From Trichocoleus sp. FACHB-46 (GTDB lineage Bacteria > Cyanobacteriota > Cyanobacteriia > FACHB-46), in the NCBI RefSeq assembly GCF_014695385.1, contig NZ_JACJOD010000007.1, positions 62,001 through 126,000 on the forward strand: a DNA stretch of 64,000 bases, in the 5' to 3' direction. The notes under the pieces were generated by a model. That model worked only from the letters and a program-made list of their open reading frames with translations, ran no database searches and was not told the DNA's origin. A program made the translations under genes and the position numbers. This document shows, piece by piece, positions 20,289 to 29,425 of this stretch; within the stretch, counting starts at the first letter, position 1, and each line of letters starts with the position of its first letter.

Positions 20289-20582
20289 TTAGTAAGATTC
20301 AGACTCATCGACTAATTTTTCAATCAGCAAATCCATCTGACGCTGACGCTGACGCAAAAAAGTTTCGCATTGCCGCAGTTGGTCAATTGCGATCGCAAAT
20401 TGATCAAAAACCTCAACGAGATCTAGATCTCCTGCCTCAATCTGACCAATAATCGTTTCAATTTGGTCCACCGTTGTTTCATAACTCCAGTCCGTCTGGG
20501 ATGAAGTAGAGGGTGAATTGGCACTGGCTACGGTGTCAGTTGGTTTAGAAGTGCTTTGATTCAAGCTTGTTAGGTCGTTCAT
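20289..20582 (-). CDS. xseB: exodeoxyribonuclease VII small subunit
   Basis: A 97-residue protein. An acidic Ser/Thr-rich N-terminal tail precedes the XseB core: [20 protein letters not shown] is the family signature (F/Y-E-x-A/T-l-x-L-E-x-I), followed by [20 protein letters not shown] and a coiled-coil end. It assembles in several copies on XseA to form exonuclease VII, which degrades single-stranded DNA. Its ATG overlaps the xseA stop codon by four bases (ATGA), so it is translationally coupled. The tail is longer than in the E. coli protein (about 80 residues). Confidence 0.95.
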   Translation of the reverse strand: MNDLTSLNQSTSKPTDTVASANSPSTSSQTDWSYETTVDQIETIIGQIEAGDLDLVEVFDQFAIAIDQLRQCETFLRQRQRQMDLLIEKLVDESESY

Positions 20583-21847
20583 AGTACAGTTGAAGACTCA
20601 CTGGCATTAGGCTTTGCCGGTAAAATTTCGGTCACTTGAACTTTGAGCTGACCTTGCCCTAGGGTAATCGATAGCTCTTGGCCCAAGTGTAACCCTGTGG
20701 TAGAGCGGGTAATGGTGCCATCTCCCTGTCTGACTATGGCATACCCTCGATGCAGAACTGACTGGGGATCAAGATTGGCCAACTTTTGCTGTAGGGTTTG
20801 ACAGTGATGCGTGGCTTGTTGAGATTGCCGTAGGGCACCTTTAATTAATTCTTGACGCAGCCAGGCTAGGTTGCCTACCTCCCGTTGCAATTGCCGCTCT
20901 AGGGGCAACCTGCGCAGGCGATCGCGCAACTGGCGTAGTTCTTCCTCTACTCGGCCAAACTGATGGTTCGCTGCCTCTTGTAAAGCCATCGCTCGCTTCT
21001 GATGTTGCGTGTAAAGGTCAGCTAATTGTGGCACAGCTTGCTCTGCGGCGGCTGTGGGAGTGTGAGCATACACATCTGCGGCTAAATCTGCCAACGACTC
21101 ATCCCGCTGATGCCCGATGCCAGCAATCACGGGAATGGCACAGTTGGCGATCGCCCGCACCACCCGTTCGTCGTTAAAGCAGGCCATATCTTCAGTCGCA
21201 CCCCCACCACGGGATAAGATCAGCACCTCAGCTCGTCCATCCCGTTCAACCCGCTCGATCGCATTCACAATTGAGACAGGAGCTTGATCCCCTTGCACTA
21301 AGGTGGGTGAAAACAGCACCTTTAAACCGGGATAACGGCGCTTGAGAGTACGTTGAATATCCCCCCAAGCCGCAGCCCGCGGAGATGTGATGACAGCAAC
21401 GGTTTGTGGATGTGAGGGGAGCGATCGCTTACGTTGGGGATCAAACAATCCTTCCGCTTCTAGCCGATGCCGCAACTGGCGGTATCGTAAAGCTCTTAAG
21501 CCCTCACCAGCCGGTAGTGCTTGCCAAACAATTAATTGATAGTGCCCCCGTTGAGGATGTAGATGAATCCGCCCTAGAATAATGATCTGTTCGCCTGGGG
21601 TGGGTAGGGTTACTACTTTGCCGAGCTGACTGCTCCAAACCACACAGCTGATGGCAGCCTTAGCATCCGGATCTTGTAACGTAAAAAACAACCCACTCCG
21701 ATAACGGTTAGCACTCGAAACCTCTCCAGTAACCCAAATCTGCTGCAACTGACTGTCTTGCTCTAGCAGGGCTTGAATATAGGCGGTCAGACCTGCCACT
21801 GAAAGTGCTGTATCGGGAACTAGGAGATCGGGAAGGTAGAAGGTCAT
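20579..21847 (-). CDS. xseA: exodeoxyribonuclease VII large subunit
   Basis: A 422-residue protein. An N-terminal OB fold (about 12-105: [43 protein letters not shown]) precedes the catalytic domain: [20 protein letters not shown], then [18 protein letters not shown] and [21 protein letters not shown], the conserved XseA motifs. A long helical coiled-coil region and a C-terminal [14 protein letters not shown] complete it. With XseB it processes single-stranded DNA ends in repair. It is divergent from recA, sharing a 305-bp control region that contains a LexA-like palindrome 74 bp from its ATG. Confidence 0.97.
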   Translation of the reverse strand: MTFYLPDLLVPDTALSVAGLTAYIQALLEQDSQLQQIWVTGEVSSANRYRSGLFFTLQDPDAKAAISCVVWSSQLGKVVTLPTPGEQIIILGRIHLHPQRGHYQLIVWQALPAGEGLRALRYRQLRHRLEAEGLFDPQRKRSLPSHPQTVAVITSPRAAAWGDIQRTLKRRYPGLKVLFSPTLVQGDQAPVSIVNAIERVERDGRAEVLILSRGGGATEDMACFNDERVVRAIANCAIPVIAGIGHQRDESLADLAADVYAHTPTAAAEQAVPQLADLYTQHQKRAMALQEAANHQFGRVEEELRQLRDRLRRLPLERQLQREVGNLAWLRQELIKGALRQSQQATHHCQTLQQKLANLDPQSVLHRGYAIVRQGDGTITRSTTGLHLGQELSITLGQGQLKVQVTEILPAKPNASESSTVL

Positions 21848-21920
21848 CGTAACATCATCTAGGGGCTATGCCCTCGTCATAGGGGTCTACCGAAGTGCCT
21901 GAAAACCTTAATTCTTTCTT

Positions 21921-21934
21921 AGTACGTTCGTACT
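21921..21934. promoter_or_regulatory. LexA-like SOS box between xseA and recA
   Basis: AGTACGTTCGTACT has 6-bp inverted arms (AGTACG/CGTACT) around TT. It fits the GTAC-N4-GTAC core reported for cyanobacterial LexA sites, except for one less-conserved spacer position. It lies 74 bp before the xseA ATG and 219 bp before the recA ATG. TAAAAT at 21945-21950 could be the recA -10 box. Whether LexA acts as an SOS repressor in this species is unknown. Confidence 0.65.
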
Positions 21935-22152
21935 GAAAACAAGGTAAAATTTTAGAGGGAGCAATTAGACTGCTTTGCCTGTTTCCAGAGTAACGAGACT
22001 TCAGCTAATTGGATAGATAAATTTAACTCTATTACGGTAATTTCGCTGCTGTTGTCACCCTCATATCGGCTCTAAATTTCTAGAATAGAGTCTCACCCCT
22101 CTGTCTTGTCCAGCCTGTTACATCCTGCAAAAAATCCTGTCTTGAGGCGTTA

Positions 22153-23226
22153 ATGGCTACCAAAATTACTGATAACCCCGATAAGCAAAAAGCCCTAAGC
22201 CTAGTGCTCACTCAAATTGAGCGTAACTTTGGCAAGGGGTCAATCATGCGTTTGGGAGATGCTACCCGGATGCGGGTAGAGACGATTCCCACTGGAGCGT
22301 TGACCCTCGACTTGGCCTTGGGTGGTGGGTTACCCAAGGGGCGGGTAATTGAGATTTACGGCCCTGAAAGTTCCGGAAAAACGACCCTAGCTCTGCATGC
22401 GATCGCGGAAGTGCAAAAAGCCGGGGGAATCGCCGCCTTTGTAGACGCTGAGCATGCTCTTGACCCATCCTATTCCGCAGCGTTGGGCGTTGATATCGAG
22501 AATTTGCTGGTTTCCCAACCCGACACAGGCGAAGCAGGTCTAGAAATTGTTGATCAACTCGTTCGCTCTGCGGCTGTCGATATTGTCGTAATTGACTCGG
22601 TAGCAGCCCTTGTACCGCGCGCGGAAATTGAAGGCGACATGGGTGACATCCACGTCGGTCTCCAGGCTCGGTTGATGAGTCAAGCCCTGCGGAAAATTAC
22701 TGGTAATATTGGTCGCTCTGGTTGTACTGTCGTTTTCCTCAACCAGTTGCGTCAGAAAATCGGCGTAACCTACGGTAATCCTGAGACCACAACAGGGGGT
22801 AATGCTCTCAAGTTCTACGCCTCGGTTCGCCTCGATATCCGCCGAATTCAAACCCTGAAAAAGGGCACTGAAGAGTTTGGGATCCGGGCTAAAGTGAAGG
22901 TTGCCAAAAACAAAGTGGCTCCACCTTTCCGCATTGCTGAATTTGATGTCATTTTTGGCAAAGGGATTTCGACGCTGGGTTGCTTGATTGACCTCGCAGA
23001 AGAAATGGGCGTGATCACTCGTAAAGGTGCTTGGTACAGCTACAACGGCGAGAATATCAGCCAAGGCCGTGATAATGGCATCAAGTACATGGAAGAAAAC
23101 CCCGAAGTCGCTAAAACCGTGGAACAGCAAGTCCGCCAGAAGCTCGAAATGGGCGCTGTGGTTTCTGCTAACTCCGTGGCTCCCCTAGAGGTTGAGGACG
23201 AAGAAGCTTTTGTTGAAGAAGAATAA
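22153..23226 (+). CDS. recA: RecA recombinase
   Basis: A 357-residue RecA, usual length. Walker [10 protein letters not shown] lies at about 69-77, Walker B in [20 protein letters not shown], loop L1 downstream of it, and loop L2 near [20 protein letters not shown]. An acidic C-terminal tail ([12 protein letters not shown]) is present, as is common. It forms filaments on single-stranded DNA for homologous recombination and stimulates LexA self-cleavage. The leader is long (about 200 nt if the -10 at 21945 is used). A strong terminator lies 54 bp after the stop. Confidence 0.99.
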   Translation: MATKITDNPDKQKALSLVLTQIERNFGKGSIMRLGDATRMRVETIPTGALTLDLALGGGLPKGRVIEIYGPESSGKTTLALHAIAEVQKAGGIAAFVDAEHALDPSYSAALGVDIENLLVSQPDTGEAGLEIVDQLVRSAAVDIVVIDSVAALVPRAEIEGDMGDIHVGLQARLMSQALRKITGNIGRSGCTVVFLNQLRQKIGVTYGNPETTTGGNALKFYASVRLDIRRIQTLKKGTEEFGIRAKVKVAKNKVAPPFRIAEFDVIFGKGISTLGCLIDLAEEMGVITRKGAWYSYNGENISQGRDNGIKYMEENPEVAKTVEQQVRQKLEMGAVVSANSVAPLEVEDEEAFVEEE

Positions 23227-23241
23227 ACCTAACCCCTGGCC

Positions 23242-23306
23242 CCTTCCCTACTAAGGAAGGAAGCAAGATTTGAAGTTAGCCTCCTTGGAAAAGGGGGTTT
23301 TTTATT
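23242..23306 (+). terminator. recA terminator (with an upstream hairpin)
   Basis: CCTCCTT at 23280-23286 pairs with AAGGGGG at 23291-23297 (one G-T pair) around GGAA, followed by TTTTTTATT: a classical intrinsic terminator. A smaller hairpin, CCTTCC/GGAAGG, sits at 23242-23260. The T-run overlaps the stop codon of the convergent murG at 23302. Confidence 0.85.
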
Positions 23307-24396
23307 GGTGTTTTTGTTCAACTAGTTGCCGTACAAGGGCGGCTAATTGCTCAGCGCTATCTGCTACGGCGAGGGACTCTGTTTTGGTTGCCATCTCTTG
23401 CAAGAGATTAGGCGATCGCAGCAGCTCCAGCACTTTCGCTTCTAGTAGTTCTGAGGTCAGGTCTGCTTGGCGATAGACTTGGGCGGCTCTTGCCGCTGCA
23501 AAGATAGCCGCATTATGCGCTTGGTGATCTTCGGCAGCGAAAGGGTAAGGAATCAAAATCGAGGGGGTGCCTGTGATGGCTAGCTCCGTCAGCGAACCCG
23601 CTCCAGCGCGGCTAATCGCTAAAGTAGCTCGTTGAAACAATCCAGCCATGTTGTCGTAGAACGGCAAGGCGAAATAATGTGGATGTTGCAAACTTTGCGT
23701 CTCTGGATCACTGTCCCCCGTGAGATGGACGATCCAAGCACCTGCCGCCAACCAGGCTGGAGCGGATTGCCGCACCATTCGATTCACTGCAACGGCCCCT
23801 TGGCTACCACCAACGACCACAATTAATGGGACATCAGCGGGAATAGGCAGATCCTCCAACGGCTGATTGGCTGCGGCTCGGAACTGCGATCGCACTGGAG
23901 TTCCGACGTAGACGTTGTGAGCTTTAGGCAAATATTGGGCTGCGCTTTCAAATCCTAGGGCGACTGCCGTACACCAAGGGCTAAACCAGCGCGTAACTTT
24001 CCCTGGTAGAGCGTTGGATTCGTGCAGGATAACGGGTAAACCAAGCGATCGCGCCGCAATGATGCTCGGTCCCGCAATATAACCGCCTGTCGTGAGTACG
24101 CCTTGAAAATTGCCTTGCTTGAGTAAGTGGCGCACCTGTCCAATCGAGCGAATTAAACGGAAAAGAATTTTGAGCGTCCCTAAACCTAGCCGTTGTTGAA
24201 AGCCTTCGACCGGGATAGTTCGTAGCGGATACTGAGCGGGAACGAGTTGAGTTTCGAGCCGATTCGGTACACCTAGCCACTCGATTTTGTAGTCAGGGAG
24301 TTGCTCTGCTACTGCGATCGCCGGGAACAAGTGACCGCCAGTGCCACTCGCTGCGATGAGTAATCGAAGAGGAGAATTTGCCGCAGGACTATTCAT
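23302..24396 (-). CDS. murG: MurG, UDP-GlcNAc:lipid I N-acetylglucosaminyltransferase
   Basis: A 364-residue GT-B enzyme that adds GlcNAc to lipid I to make lipid II, the last cytoplasmic step of peptidoglycan precursor synthesis, at the inner face of the membrane. LLIAASGTGGHLFPAIAVAE is the N-terminal glycine-rich loop. VLTTGGYIAGPSIIAARSLG and PVILHESNALPGKVTRWFSP are the MurG acceptor-site blocks. VVVGGSQGAVAVNRMV and ISRAGAGSLTELAITGTPSI then PYPFAAEDHQAHNA form the C-terminal UDP-GlcNAc site. The ATG at 24394-24396 gives the usual length. It is convergent with recA, with no dcw-type neighbours, as is common in cyanobacteria. Confidence 0.97.
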   Translation of the reverse strand: MNSPAANSPLRLLIAASGTGGHLFPAIAVAEQLPDYKIEWLGVPNRLETQLVPAQYPLRTIPVEGFQQRLGLGTLKILFRLIRSIGQVRHLLKQGNFQGVLTTGGYIAGPSIIAARSLGLPVILHESNALPGKVTRWFSPWCTAVALGFESAAQYLPKAHNVYVGTPVRSQFRAAANQPLEDLPIPADVPLIVVVGGSQGAVAVNRMVRQSAPAWLAAGAWIVHLTGDSDPETQSLQHPHYFALPFYDNMAGLFQRATLAISRAGAGSLTELAITGTPSILIPYPFAAEDHQAHNAAIFAAARAAQVYRQADLTSELLEAKVLELLRSPNLLQEMATKTESLAVADSAEQLAALVRQLVEQKHQ

Positions 24397-24546
24397 GGGA
24401 CACAGTTCAACTACTAGGCGATCGCTTAGGGTACTCTACAATGCAGGAAGCAGTTACAGGCTGCGATTGGAGATCAAACTGTCCACATCGCCGACTTCGC
24501 ATCCAAAACGTTGATCGTTGCTACTCAACTATCCAGGCTATCACTT

Positions 24547-25452
24547 ATGCACAACTCGCTCACGGGTCTATGCCGCAATCTCCAACCTAACTCCCGCCAC
24601 ATCCGGGCAAAAGCAGGGACTTGGCCGCTCCTGGGTCTGCTGACGCTAGGATTGACTGTTTTTGCGGGAGAGGGAGTGCAACCTGTAGCAGTGCAGGCTC
24701 AAACTAGACCAGTAGCGCCAGCCACGACAACCCCAGCGGCCCCAGCACCCCTGAAGAATTTACTGGCTCAAATTGATGCGGCTGCCAATAGCCACAATCT
24801 TTCGGAAGTCATGAAGTTCTACGGCTCAAACTTCAGTCACTCGGACGGTTTAACGCGCCAAGGAGTTGAAAAAGCCTTAGCGGCGTTGTGGAAGCAGTAT
24901 CCCCAGATCAACTACCGCACCGAGCTAAAGTCCTGGAAAGCCGAAGGAAGAGGCTTTACGGCGGAAACAGTGACTTACATGAGCGGCGTGCAGCAATTAG
25001 GTGAGCGGAACTTAGTTCTGAACACAACTCTGCGATCGCGGCAACGGCTGGAAAACCAGAAAATTGTGCGGCAAGAGATTCTAGCTGAGGAGACTCAGTT
25101 GACCACGGGAGAAGCGCCCCCCCGCGTAGAAATCACGCTGCCAGAACAAGTGCGGCCCAACCAGGAATACAGCTTCGATGCGATCGTGCGAGAACCTTTG
25201 GGAGACAGCCTCCTCTTAGGAGCAGCCGTAGAAGAACCGATCAAACCGAACAATTATCTCAACCCCGCTACGTTCAACCTAGAGCTGCTGTCGGCAGGCG
25301 GCATTTATAAGGTGGGTCGCGCACCTGCTAGACCGGAAGATCGCTGGATCTCAGCGGTTTTAGTGCGAGAAGATGGCATGACGATTGTGACTCAACGCTT
25401 ACGAGTTGTAGGTCAACCTGTTGCCACTCAACCTCCCAAACCTTCACGGTAA
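24547..25452 (+). CDS. secreted protein with a nuclear transport factor 2-like domain
   Basis: A 301-residue protein from the ATG at 24547 (MHNSLTGLCRNLQ). A basic N-terminus and a hydrophobic helix (WPLLGLLTLGLTVFAGEG) ending near VAVQAQT look like a signal peptide or anchor. After an Ala/Pro/Thr-rich linker, residues about 70-165 read LLAQIDAAANSHNLSEVMKF, YGSNFSHSDGL and further strands with TETVTYMSGV, a pattern typical of SnoaL/NTF2-like folds. The C-terminal part (170-290) is all beta-like, with LPEQVRPNQEYSFDAIVREP. The ligand is unknown. It is divergent from murG and followed by the SDR gene 38 bp downstream. Confidence 0.7.
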   Translation: MHNSLTGLCRNLQPNSRHIRAKAGTWPLLGLLTLGLTVFAGEGVQPVAVQAQTRPVAPATTTPAAPAPLKNLLAQIDAAANSHNLSEVMKFYGSNFSHSDGLTRQGVEKALAALWKQYPQINYRTELKSWKAEGRGFTAETVTYMSGVQQLGERNLVLNTTLRSRQRLENQKIVRQEILAEETQLTTGEAPPRVEITLPEQVRPNQEYSFDAIVREPLGDSLLLGAAVEEPIKPNNYLNPATFNLELLSAGGIYKVGRAPARPEDRWISAVLVREDGMTIVTQRLRVVGQPVATQPPKPSR

Positions 25453-25490
25453 GCTGAATCTGATGTGAGTCAGCAAGCTGAAATTGGGGT

Positions 25491-26267
25491 GTGATTGTGG
25501 TTGCGATTAAAGATCAAGTCGTTTTAATTACTGGGGCTAGCAGCGGCATTGGAGCGGCTTGTGCCAGAGCTTTTGCTGAGGCTCGGACCAAGCTGGTGTT
25601 GGCGGCTCGTCGGCGCGATCGCTTAGAACAGTTGGCAGATGAGCTAAATCAAGAGTTTGCTAGCGAGATTCATCTGTTGCAGTTGGATGTGCGCGATCGC
25701 CCTCAAGTAGAAGCTGCCCTCCAATCGCTGCCCGACTCTTGGGGCAACATTGATATTTTGGTCAACAATGCGGGCCTGAGCCGTGGCTTAGACAAGCTCT
25801 ACGAGGGCGATGTGCAAGATTGGGAGGAGATGATTGATACCAATATCAAGGGCTTGCTCTATGTGACTCGCTCTGTGGTGCCTGGGATGGTGGCGAGAGG
25901 CCGAGGGCACGTGATCAATATTGGTTCGATCGCAGGGCATCAAACTTACCCCAACGGCAATGTTTACTGTGGTACCAAAGCGGCTGTGAGAGCGATTTCG
26001 GAAGGGTTAAAGCAAGATTTGTTGGGTACGCCTGTGCGAGTCAGTTCTGTTGACCCTGGTTTGGTGGAGACAGAATTTAGTCAGGTGCGATTTCATGGAG
26101 ATGCGGAGCGGGCTGAGAAGGTATATCAGGGGCTAATACCTTTAACGGCTGAGGATGTGGCGGATGTGGTGTTGTTTTGTGCGACTCGTCCGGCGCATGT
26201 CAATTTAAGTGAGGTTTTGTTGTTGCCAACGGATCAGTCAGGGCCAACGTTGGTGCATCGACGTTAG
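25491..26267 (+). CDS. short-chain dehydrogenase/reductase (SDR family, YdfG-like)
   Basis: A 258-residue classical SDR oxidoreductase. The NAD(P)-binding motif TGASSGIGAACARAF is followed by a basic AARRRDRLEQL, which suggests NADP preference. NNAGLSRG, the catalytic Ser (INIGSIAGHQTYPNG), Tyr and Lys (VYCGTKAAVRA, where the usual YxxxK reads YCGTK) and the VDPGLVETEFS loop are all present. It resembles the YdfG group that oxidises 3-hydroxy acids and L-allo-threonine, but the substrate cannot be read. The start is GTG at 25491, or a second GTG two codons in; no strong ribosome site decides. Confidence 0.9.
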   Translation: MIVVAIKDQVVLITGASSGIGAACARAFAEARTKLVLAARRRDRLEQLADELNQEFASEIHLLQLDVRDRPQVEAALQSLPDSWGNIDILVNNAGLSRGLDKLYEGDVQDWEEMIDTNIKGLLYVTRSVVPGMVARGRGHVINIGSIAGHQTYPNGNVYCGTKAAVRAISEGLKQDLLGTPVRVSSVDPGLVETEFSQVRFHGDAERAEKVYQGLIPLTAEDVADVVLFCATRPAHVNLSEVLLLPTDQSGPTLVHRR

Positions 26268-26279
26268 TTAATCCGAGCC

Positions 26280-26340
26280 TTGAGGGCACCTGCCCTCAAA
26301 CTCCCGCTGAGGGACGGTTGCGTCCCCCAGACCCCCTCCA
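26280..26340. repeat. palindromic G+C-rich intergenic element (two hairpins)
   Basis: TTGAGGGC (26280-26287) pairs with GCCCTCAA (26292-26299) around ACCT. GGGACG (26311-26316) pairs with CGTCCC (26321-26326) around GTTG, and a C-rich tract follows. It lies between convergent SDR and leuA genes. The gggacg-gttg-cgtccc-cagacccc arrangement resembles dispersed intergenic repeats I know from filamentous cyanobacteria; copy number cannot be judged from this window. It may also terminate both genes. Confidence 0.6.
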
Positions 26341-26388
26341 AACGAATCTATGTGTGAGTGTTTCGAGTTTGGGCGATCAGAAATCTTA

Positions 26389-26445
26389 CTCTCTCACTCC
26401 TCACTTTTTCATCCCTCATCCTTCCTACTTCATCCTTCTTACACT
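26389..26445. repeat. low-complexity pyrimidine tract (TCACTCC/TCATCCTT-type units)
   Basis: Imperfect units of about 7-8 bases (CTCACTCC, TCATCCCT, TCATCCTT, TCATCCTT) follow each other up to the 3' end of leuA. Similar heptamer-like pyrimidine repeats occur between cyanobacterial genes. A short relative (CTCACTCCTCA) lies just after the barrel gene near 35527. Confidence 0.55.
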
Positions 26446-28055
26446 TCCGCCCCAATTCTCTCTGCATGAGGCAGGTTTGTTGGGGCGCTAATGGCGGCAT
26501 AGAGACGGTTGAGGGCATTGACGTAGGCTTGGGCGGAGGCCACGATGATGTCGGTGTTGGCGGCTCGCCCGGAGAAGACGCGATCGCCGTGACGTAAGCG
26601 AATCGTGACTTCACCGATTGCATCGATTCCAGCAGTGACGGATTGGACTGAGAACTCGATGAGTTCGTTGGGCACGTTCACCACGCGGTTGATGGCTCGG
26701 TACACAGCATCCACAGGGCCAGTGCCGATCGCGGCATCGGTGAGTTCTTCGCCTTCGGGGGTGCGGAGGCTGACGGTGGCGGTAGGACGGGCGCGATCGC
26801 CACAGGAAACCTGCACTAGTTCTAGCCGGAATAATTCGGGAGCCTGCTGAATTTCGTCGTTGACGATGGCTTCCAAATCCCAGTCCGAGATTTCTTTCTT
26901 CTTATCTGCCAGTTCTTTGAACCGAACAAAGGCTTTATTCAAGTCTTGATCCGACAGCTCAAAGCCCAATTCTTTTAAGCGAGTGCGGAAGGCATTGCGA
27001 CCTGAGTGCTTACCTAAGACGATTTGGTTATCGGTTAGCCCAATGGATTGGGCATCCATGATTTCGTAGGTAAGCTTGTTCTTCAGCACTCCATCTTGGT
27101 GAATCCCCGACTCATGAGCAAACGCATTGGCACCAACGATCGCTTTGTTGGGCTGTACCAACATGCCCGTCAAGTTAGAAACCAAGCGGGAGGTTTTGTA
27201 GATCTGGCGGGTGTCGATATTAGTTAGCGATGCTTCTGAGTCAGCAGGACGACCGAGGAAGGGGTTAAAGTACTGCCGCCGCACATGCAAAGCCATTACC
27301 AATTCTTCTAGGGCGGCATTGCCAGCTCGCTCGCCAATCCCGTTAATGGTGCATTCTAGCTGGCGGGCTCCATGCTTCACGGATTCTAGGAAGTTGGCGA
27401 CGGCTAAGCCGAGGTCGTTGTGGCCGTGAACGGAAATGATGGCTTGGTCGATATTAGGGACGTTTTCTTTAATGCCGCGAATCAAAGCGCCAAATTCGCT
27501 GGGTACGGTGTAGCCAACGGTATCAGGGATATTAATGGTGGTGGCACCTGCGGCGATCGCCCGCTCTAACACTTGATACAAAAATTCTGGCTCAGAGCGA
27601 CCTGCATCTTCAGGCGAGAACTCCACGTCATCAATTAAGGATTTGGCATAGCCGACCATTTCTTCGGCGATCGCCAGCACTTCAGAGCGAGACTTTTTCA
27701 GTTTGTGCTTGAGATGAATATCGGAAGTGGCAATAAAGGTGTGAATCCGACCATGAGCCGCTGGCTTGAGAGCTTCTGCTGCGGTCTGGATATCTTGACG
27801 AGTTGCTCTAGCCAAACCACAAATCACCGGGCCTTGTTCGGTCCCTACAGTCTGAGCGATTTTTTGGACGGCTTCAAAGTCTCCAGGGCTGGCAAAAGGA
27901 AATCCTGCTTCGATGACATCAACTCCCAGACGAGCCAGTTGTCGGGCGATGGTCAGCTTCTCCTCCACATTCAGCGTGGCTCCGGGCGACTGCTCACCAT
28001 CACGCAAGGTCGTATCGAAAATAATAATTCGGTCTGGTTGGGGTTGAACTTTCAT
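26439..28055 (-). CDS. leuA: 2-isopropylmalate synthase
   Basis: A 538-residue enzyme from the ATG at 28053-28055 ([20 protein letters not shown]). A TTG five codons upstream is possible but unneeded. It condenses acetyl-CoA with 2-ketoisovalerate, the first committed step of leucine synthesis. The TIM barrel carries [17 protein letters not shown] (metal and catalytic motif), [17 protein letters not shown] (metal His pair) and [20 protein letters not shown]. The C-terminal LeuA dimer/allosteric domain (about 390-520) contains [20 protein letters not shown], the leucine feedback region. Length and motifs are standard for the bacterial long form. It is convergent with the SDR gene. Confidence 0.97.
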   Translation of the reverse strand: MKVQPQPDRIIIFDTTLRDGEQSPGATLNVEEKLTIARQLARLGVDVIEAGFPFASPGDFEAVQKIAQTVGTEQGPVICGLARATRQDIQTAAEALKPAAHGRIHTFIATSDIHLKHKLKKSRSEVLAIAEEMVGYAKSLIDDVEFSPEDAGRSEPEFLYQVLERAIAAGATTINIPDTVGYTVPSEFGALIRGIKENVPNIDQAIISVHGHNDLGLAVANFLESVKHGARQLECTINGIGERAGNAALEELVMALHVRRQYFNPFLGRPADSEASLTNIDTRQIYKTSRLVSNLTGMLVQPNKAIVGANAFAHESGIHQDGVLKNKLTYEIMDAQSIGLTDNQIVLGKHSGRNAFRTRLKELGFELSDQDLNKAFVRFKELADKKKEISDWDLEAIVNDEIQQAPELFRLELVQVSCGDRARPTATVSLRTPEGEELTDAAIGTGPVDAVYRAINRVVNVPNELIEFSVQSVTAGIDAIGEVTIRLRHGDRVFSGRAANTDIIVASAQAYVNALNRLYAAISAPTNLPHAERIGAEV

Positions 28056-28136
28056 AGCAGATTTAGCCAACTTGAGTGCAAGTGGACAACACTTTTCTTA
28101 TTCTAAGGAACCCCGTTGACGTTTAAGGTGCAACTT

Positions 28137-28661
28137 TTAGAACTGAGAATCGAATTTCTCAATTTTGGGCCGAATATCGTTGAGGTCAATATAGCGATCG
28201 GTGGCGTTGCGAAGTTCACGAGCAATCATGCCCTCTGTTGATACCACTGTAATATGAGTGCTCTTGGAGCGGAGTAGTTCGATCGCCCGCTCGAAGTCAC
28301 CATCCCCACTAAACAAAACCACGCGATCGTACTGCTCAACAGTGTTGAACATATCGATCACAATCTCTATATCCAAATTGGCTTTTTGCGAGTAACGACC
28401 CGAATTGTCGTCGTAATACTCTTTCAGAATTTTGGTGCGGACGGTATAGCCTAGACTAATCAGGGCGTCACGAAAGCCACGTTGGTCTTGAGGATCTTTA
28501 ATTCCGGTATACCAAAAAGCATTGACCAACATGACATCCGGATCATTTGTAAAATGTTCCAAGACACGTCTTGGATCAAAAAACCAACCATTTTTTTGTT
28601 GCGCATAGAACATATTGTTCCCGTCTACAAAAATAGACAGACGGTTCATTGAGCAAGGCAT
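28137..28661 (-). CDS. LabA-like NYN-domain protein
   Basis: A 174-residue NYN (PIN-like) domain protein. RLSIFVDGNNMFYAQQ holds the first conserved Asp, KANLDIEIVIDMFNTVEQYD the middle ones, and VVLFSGDGDFERAIELLRSK the last acidic cluster, so the predicted metal-dependent RNase site is complete. Close relatives include LabA of Synechococcus elongatus, which affects circadian output and kaiBC expression; no kai gene lies here, so that role is not implied. The start could be the ATG at 28661 or the one at 28649 (MNRLSIF). It is upstream of leuA on the same strand with an 81-bp gap. Confidence 0.9.
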   Translation of the reverse strand: MPCSMNRLSIFVDGNNMFYAQQKNGWFFDPRRVLEHFTNDPDVMLVNAFWYTGIKDPQDQRGFRDALISLGYTVRTKILKEYYDDNSGRYSQKANLDIEIVIDMFNTVEQYDRVVLFSGDGDFERAIELLRSKSTHITVVSTEGMIARELRNATDRYIDLNDIRPKIEKFDSQF

Positions 28662-29425
28662 AGAAGCTTAGACCTAATAAAAATTAGAGAATTAATTTGA
28701 AAGTTATGGACTTTATCTACTTGTCTATATAGGTGGTCTACTAGGCAATTGTAGTTAGCCCACATTAGAGCAGTTACTTGTGGATAGAGGCTAGCTGCCT
28801 GCGGAATTTATATCTAATCAGTTCTCTATTAGCTGCTATTGTCTCTTGGCTCTACCTCTATCGAGCGAGATAAAGTTGAGCCATCCTAAAGTATGTTTAT
28901 GAGGGTACATAATTTTGGGTTGTAGGTTGTTGTAGGTTATTTAATGTAAGTGTACAGAATATAACTCTAGAGGTTGTTATCAGTTCATCTACATTGAGGC
29001 GGGTTTGTATATAAGCTTCAGATTTTTGGGGAACTAAGCCCCTTTAGACTGCCATCATTATAGAGACCTACTCTCTAAGATGCATCTGGGGAAAACCTCA
29101 AGAACTGACTTAGGGTTCTAGCTTGAGATATGTTTCTATTTTTAGCTTTACGGCTCGGCCTGCTGACCGCAACTACTTATACTAGAGTTCTCTAGTTTCG
29201 TTGAATGCCATCAAACAAGAAGGCGGATGGTTCCTCTATAGGCACAGTATTACATAAAGATAACCTGTGCTCTTAGTCAGGGTTTGCTAAGTTGATTAGA
29301 AAGAACTCGTCCAGGTTAAGCAAATCTAAAAGCGATTAAATCCTATTCCTGAACATTGATAACTCATCTCCAAACCAACTCAAATTGCTTAACTTCAAAC
29401 GAGTGACAACGCCATAAGTCTCTGG
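28662..29425. other. 764-bp divergent intergenic region
   Basis: It lies between the LabA-like gene and the CHASE2 kinase gene. It is AT-rich with many stop codons in all frames. The only pattern seen is TTGTAGGT repeated with a 10-bp phase (28920 and 28930). It must contain promoters in both directions, but none stands out. Confidence 0.55.

Noticed and set aside
22540-23130. 196-codon leftward frame inside recA
   Set aside because: It is antisense to a highly conserved gene, with no domain signature; a shadow of recA codon use.
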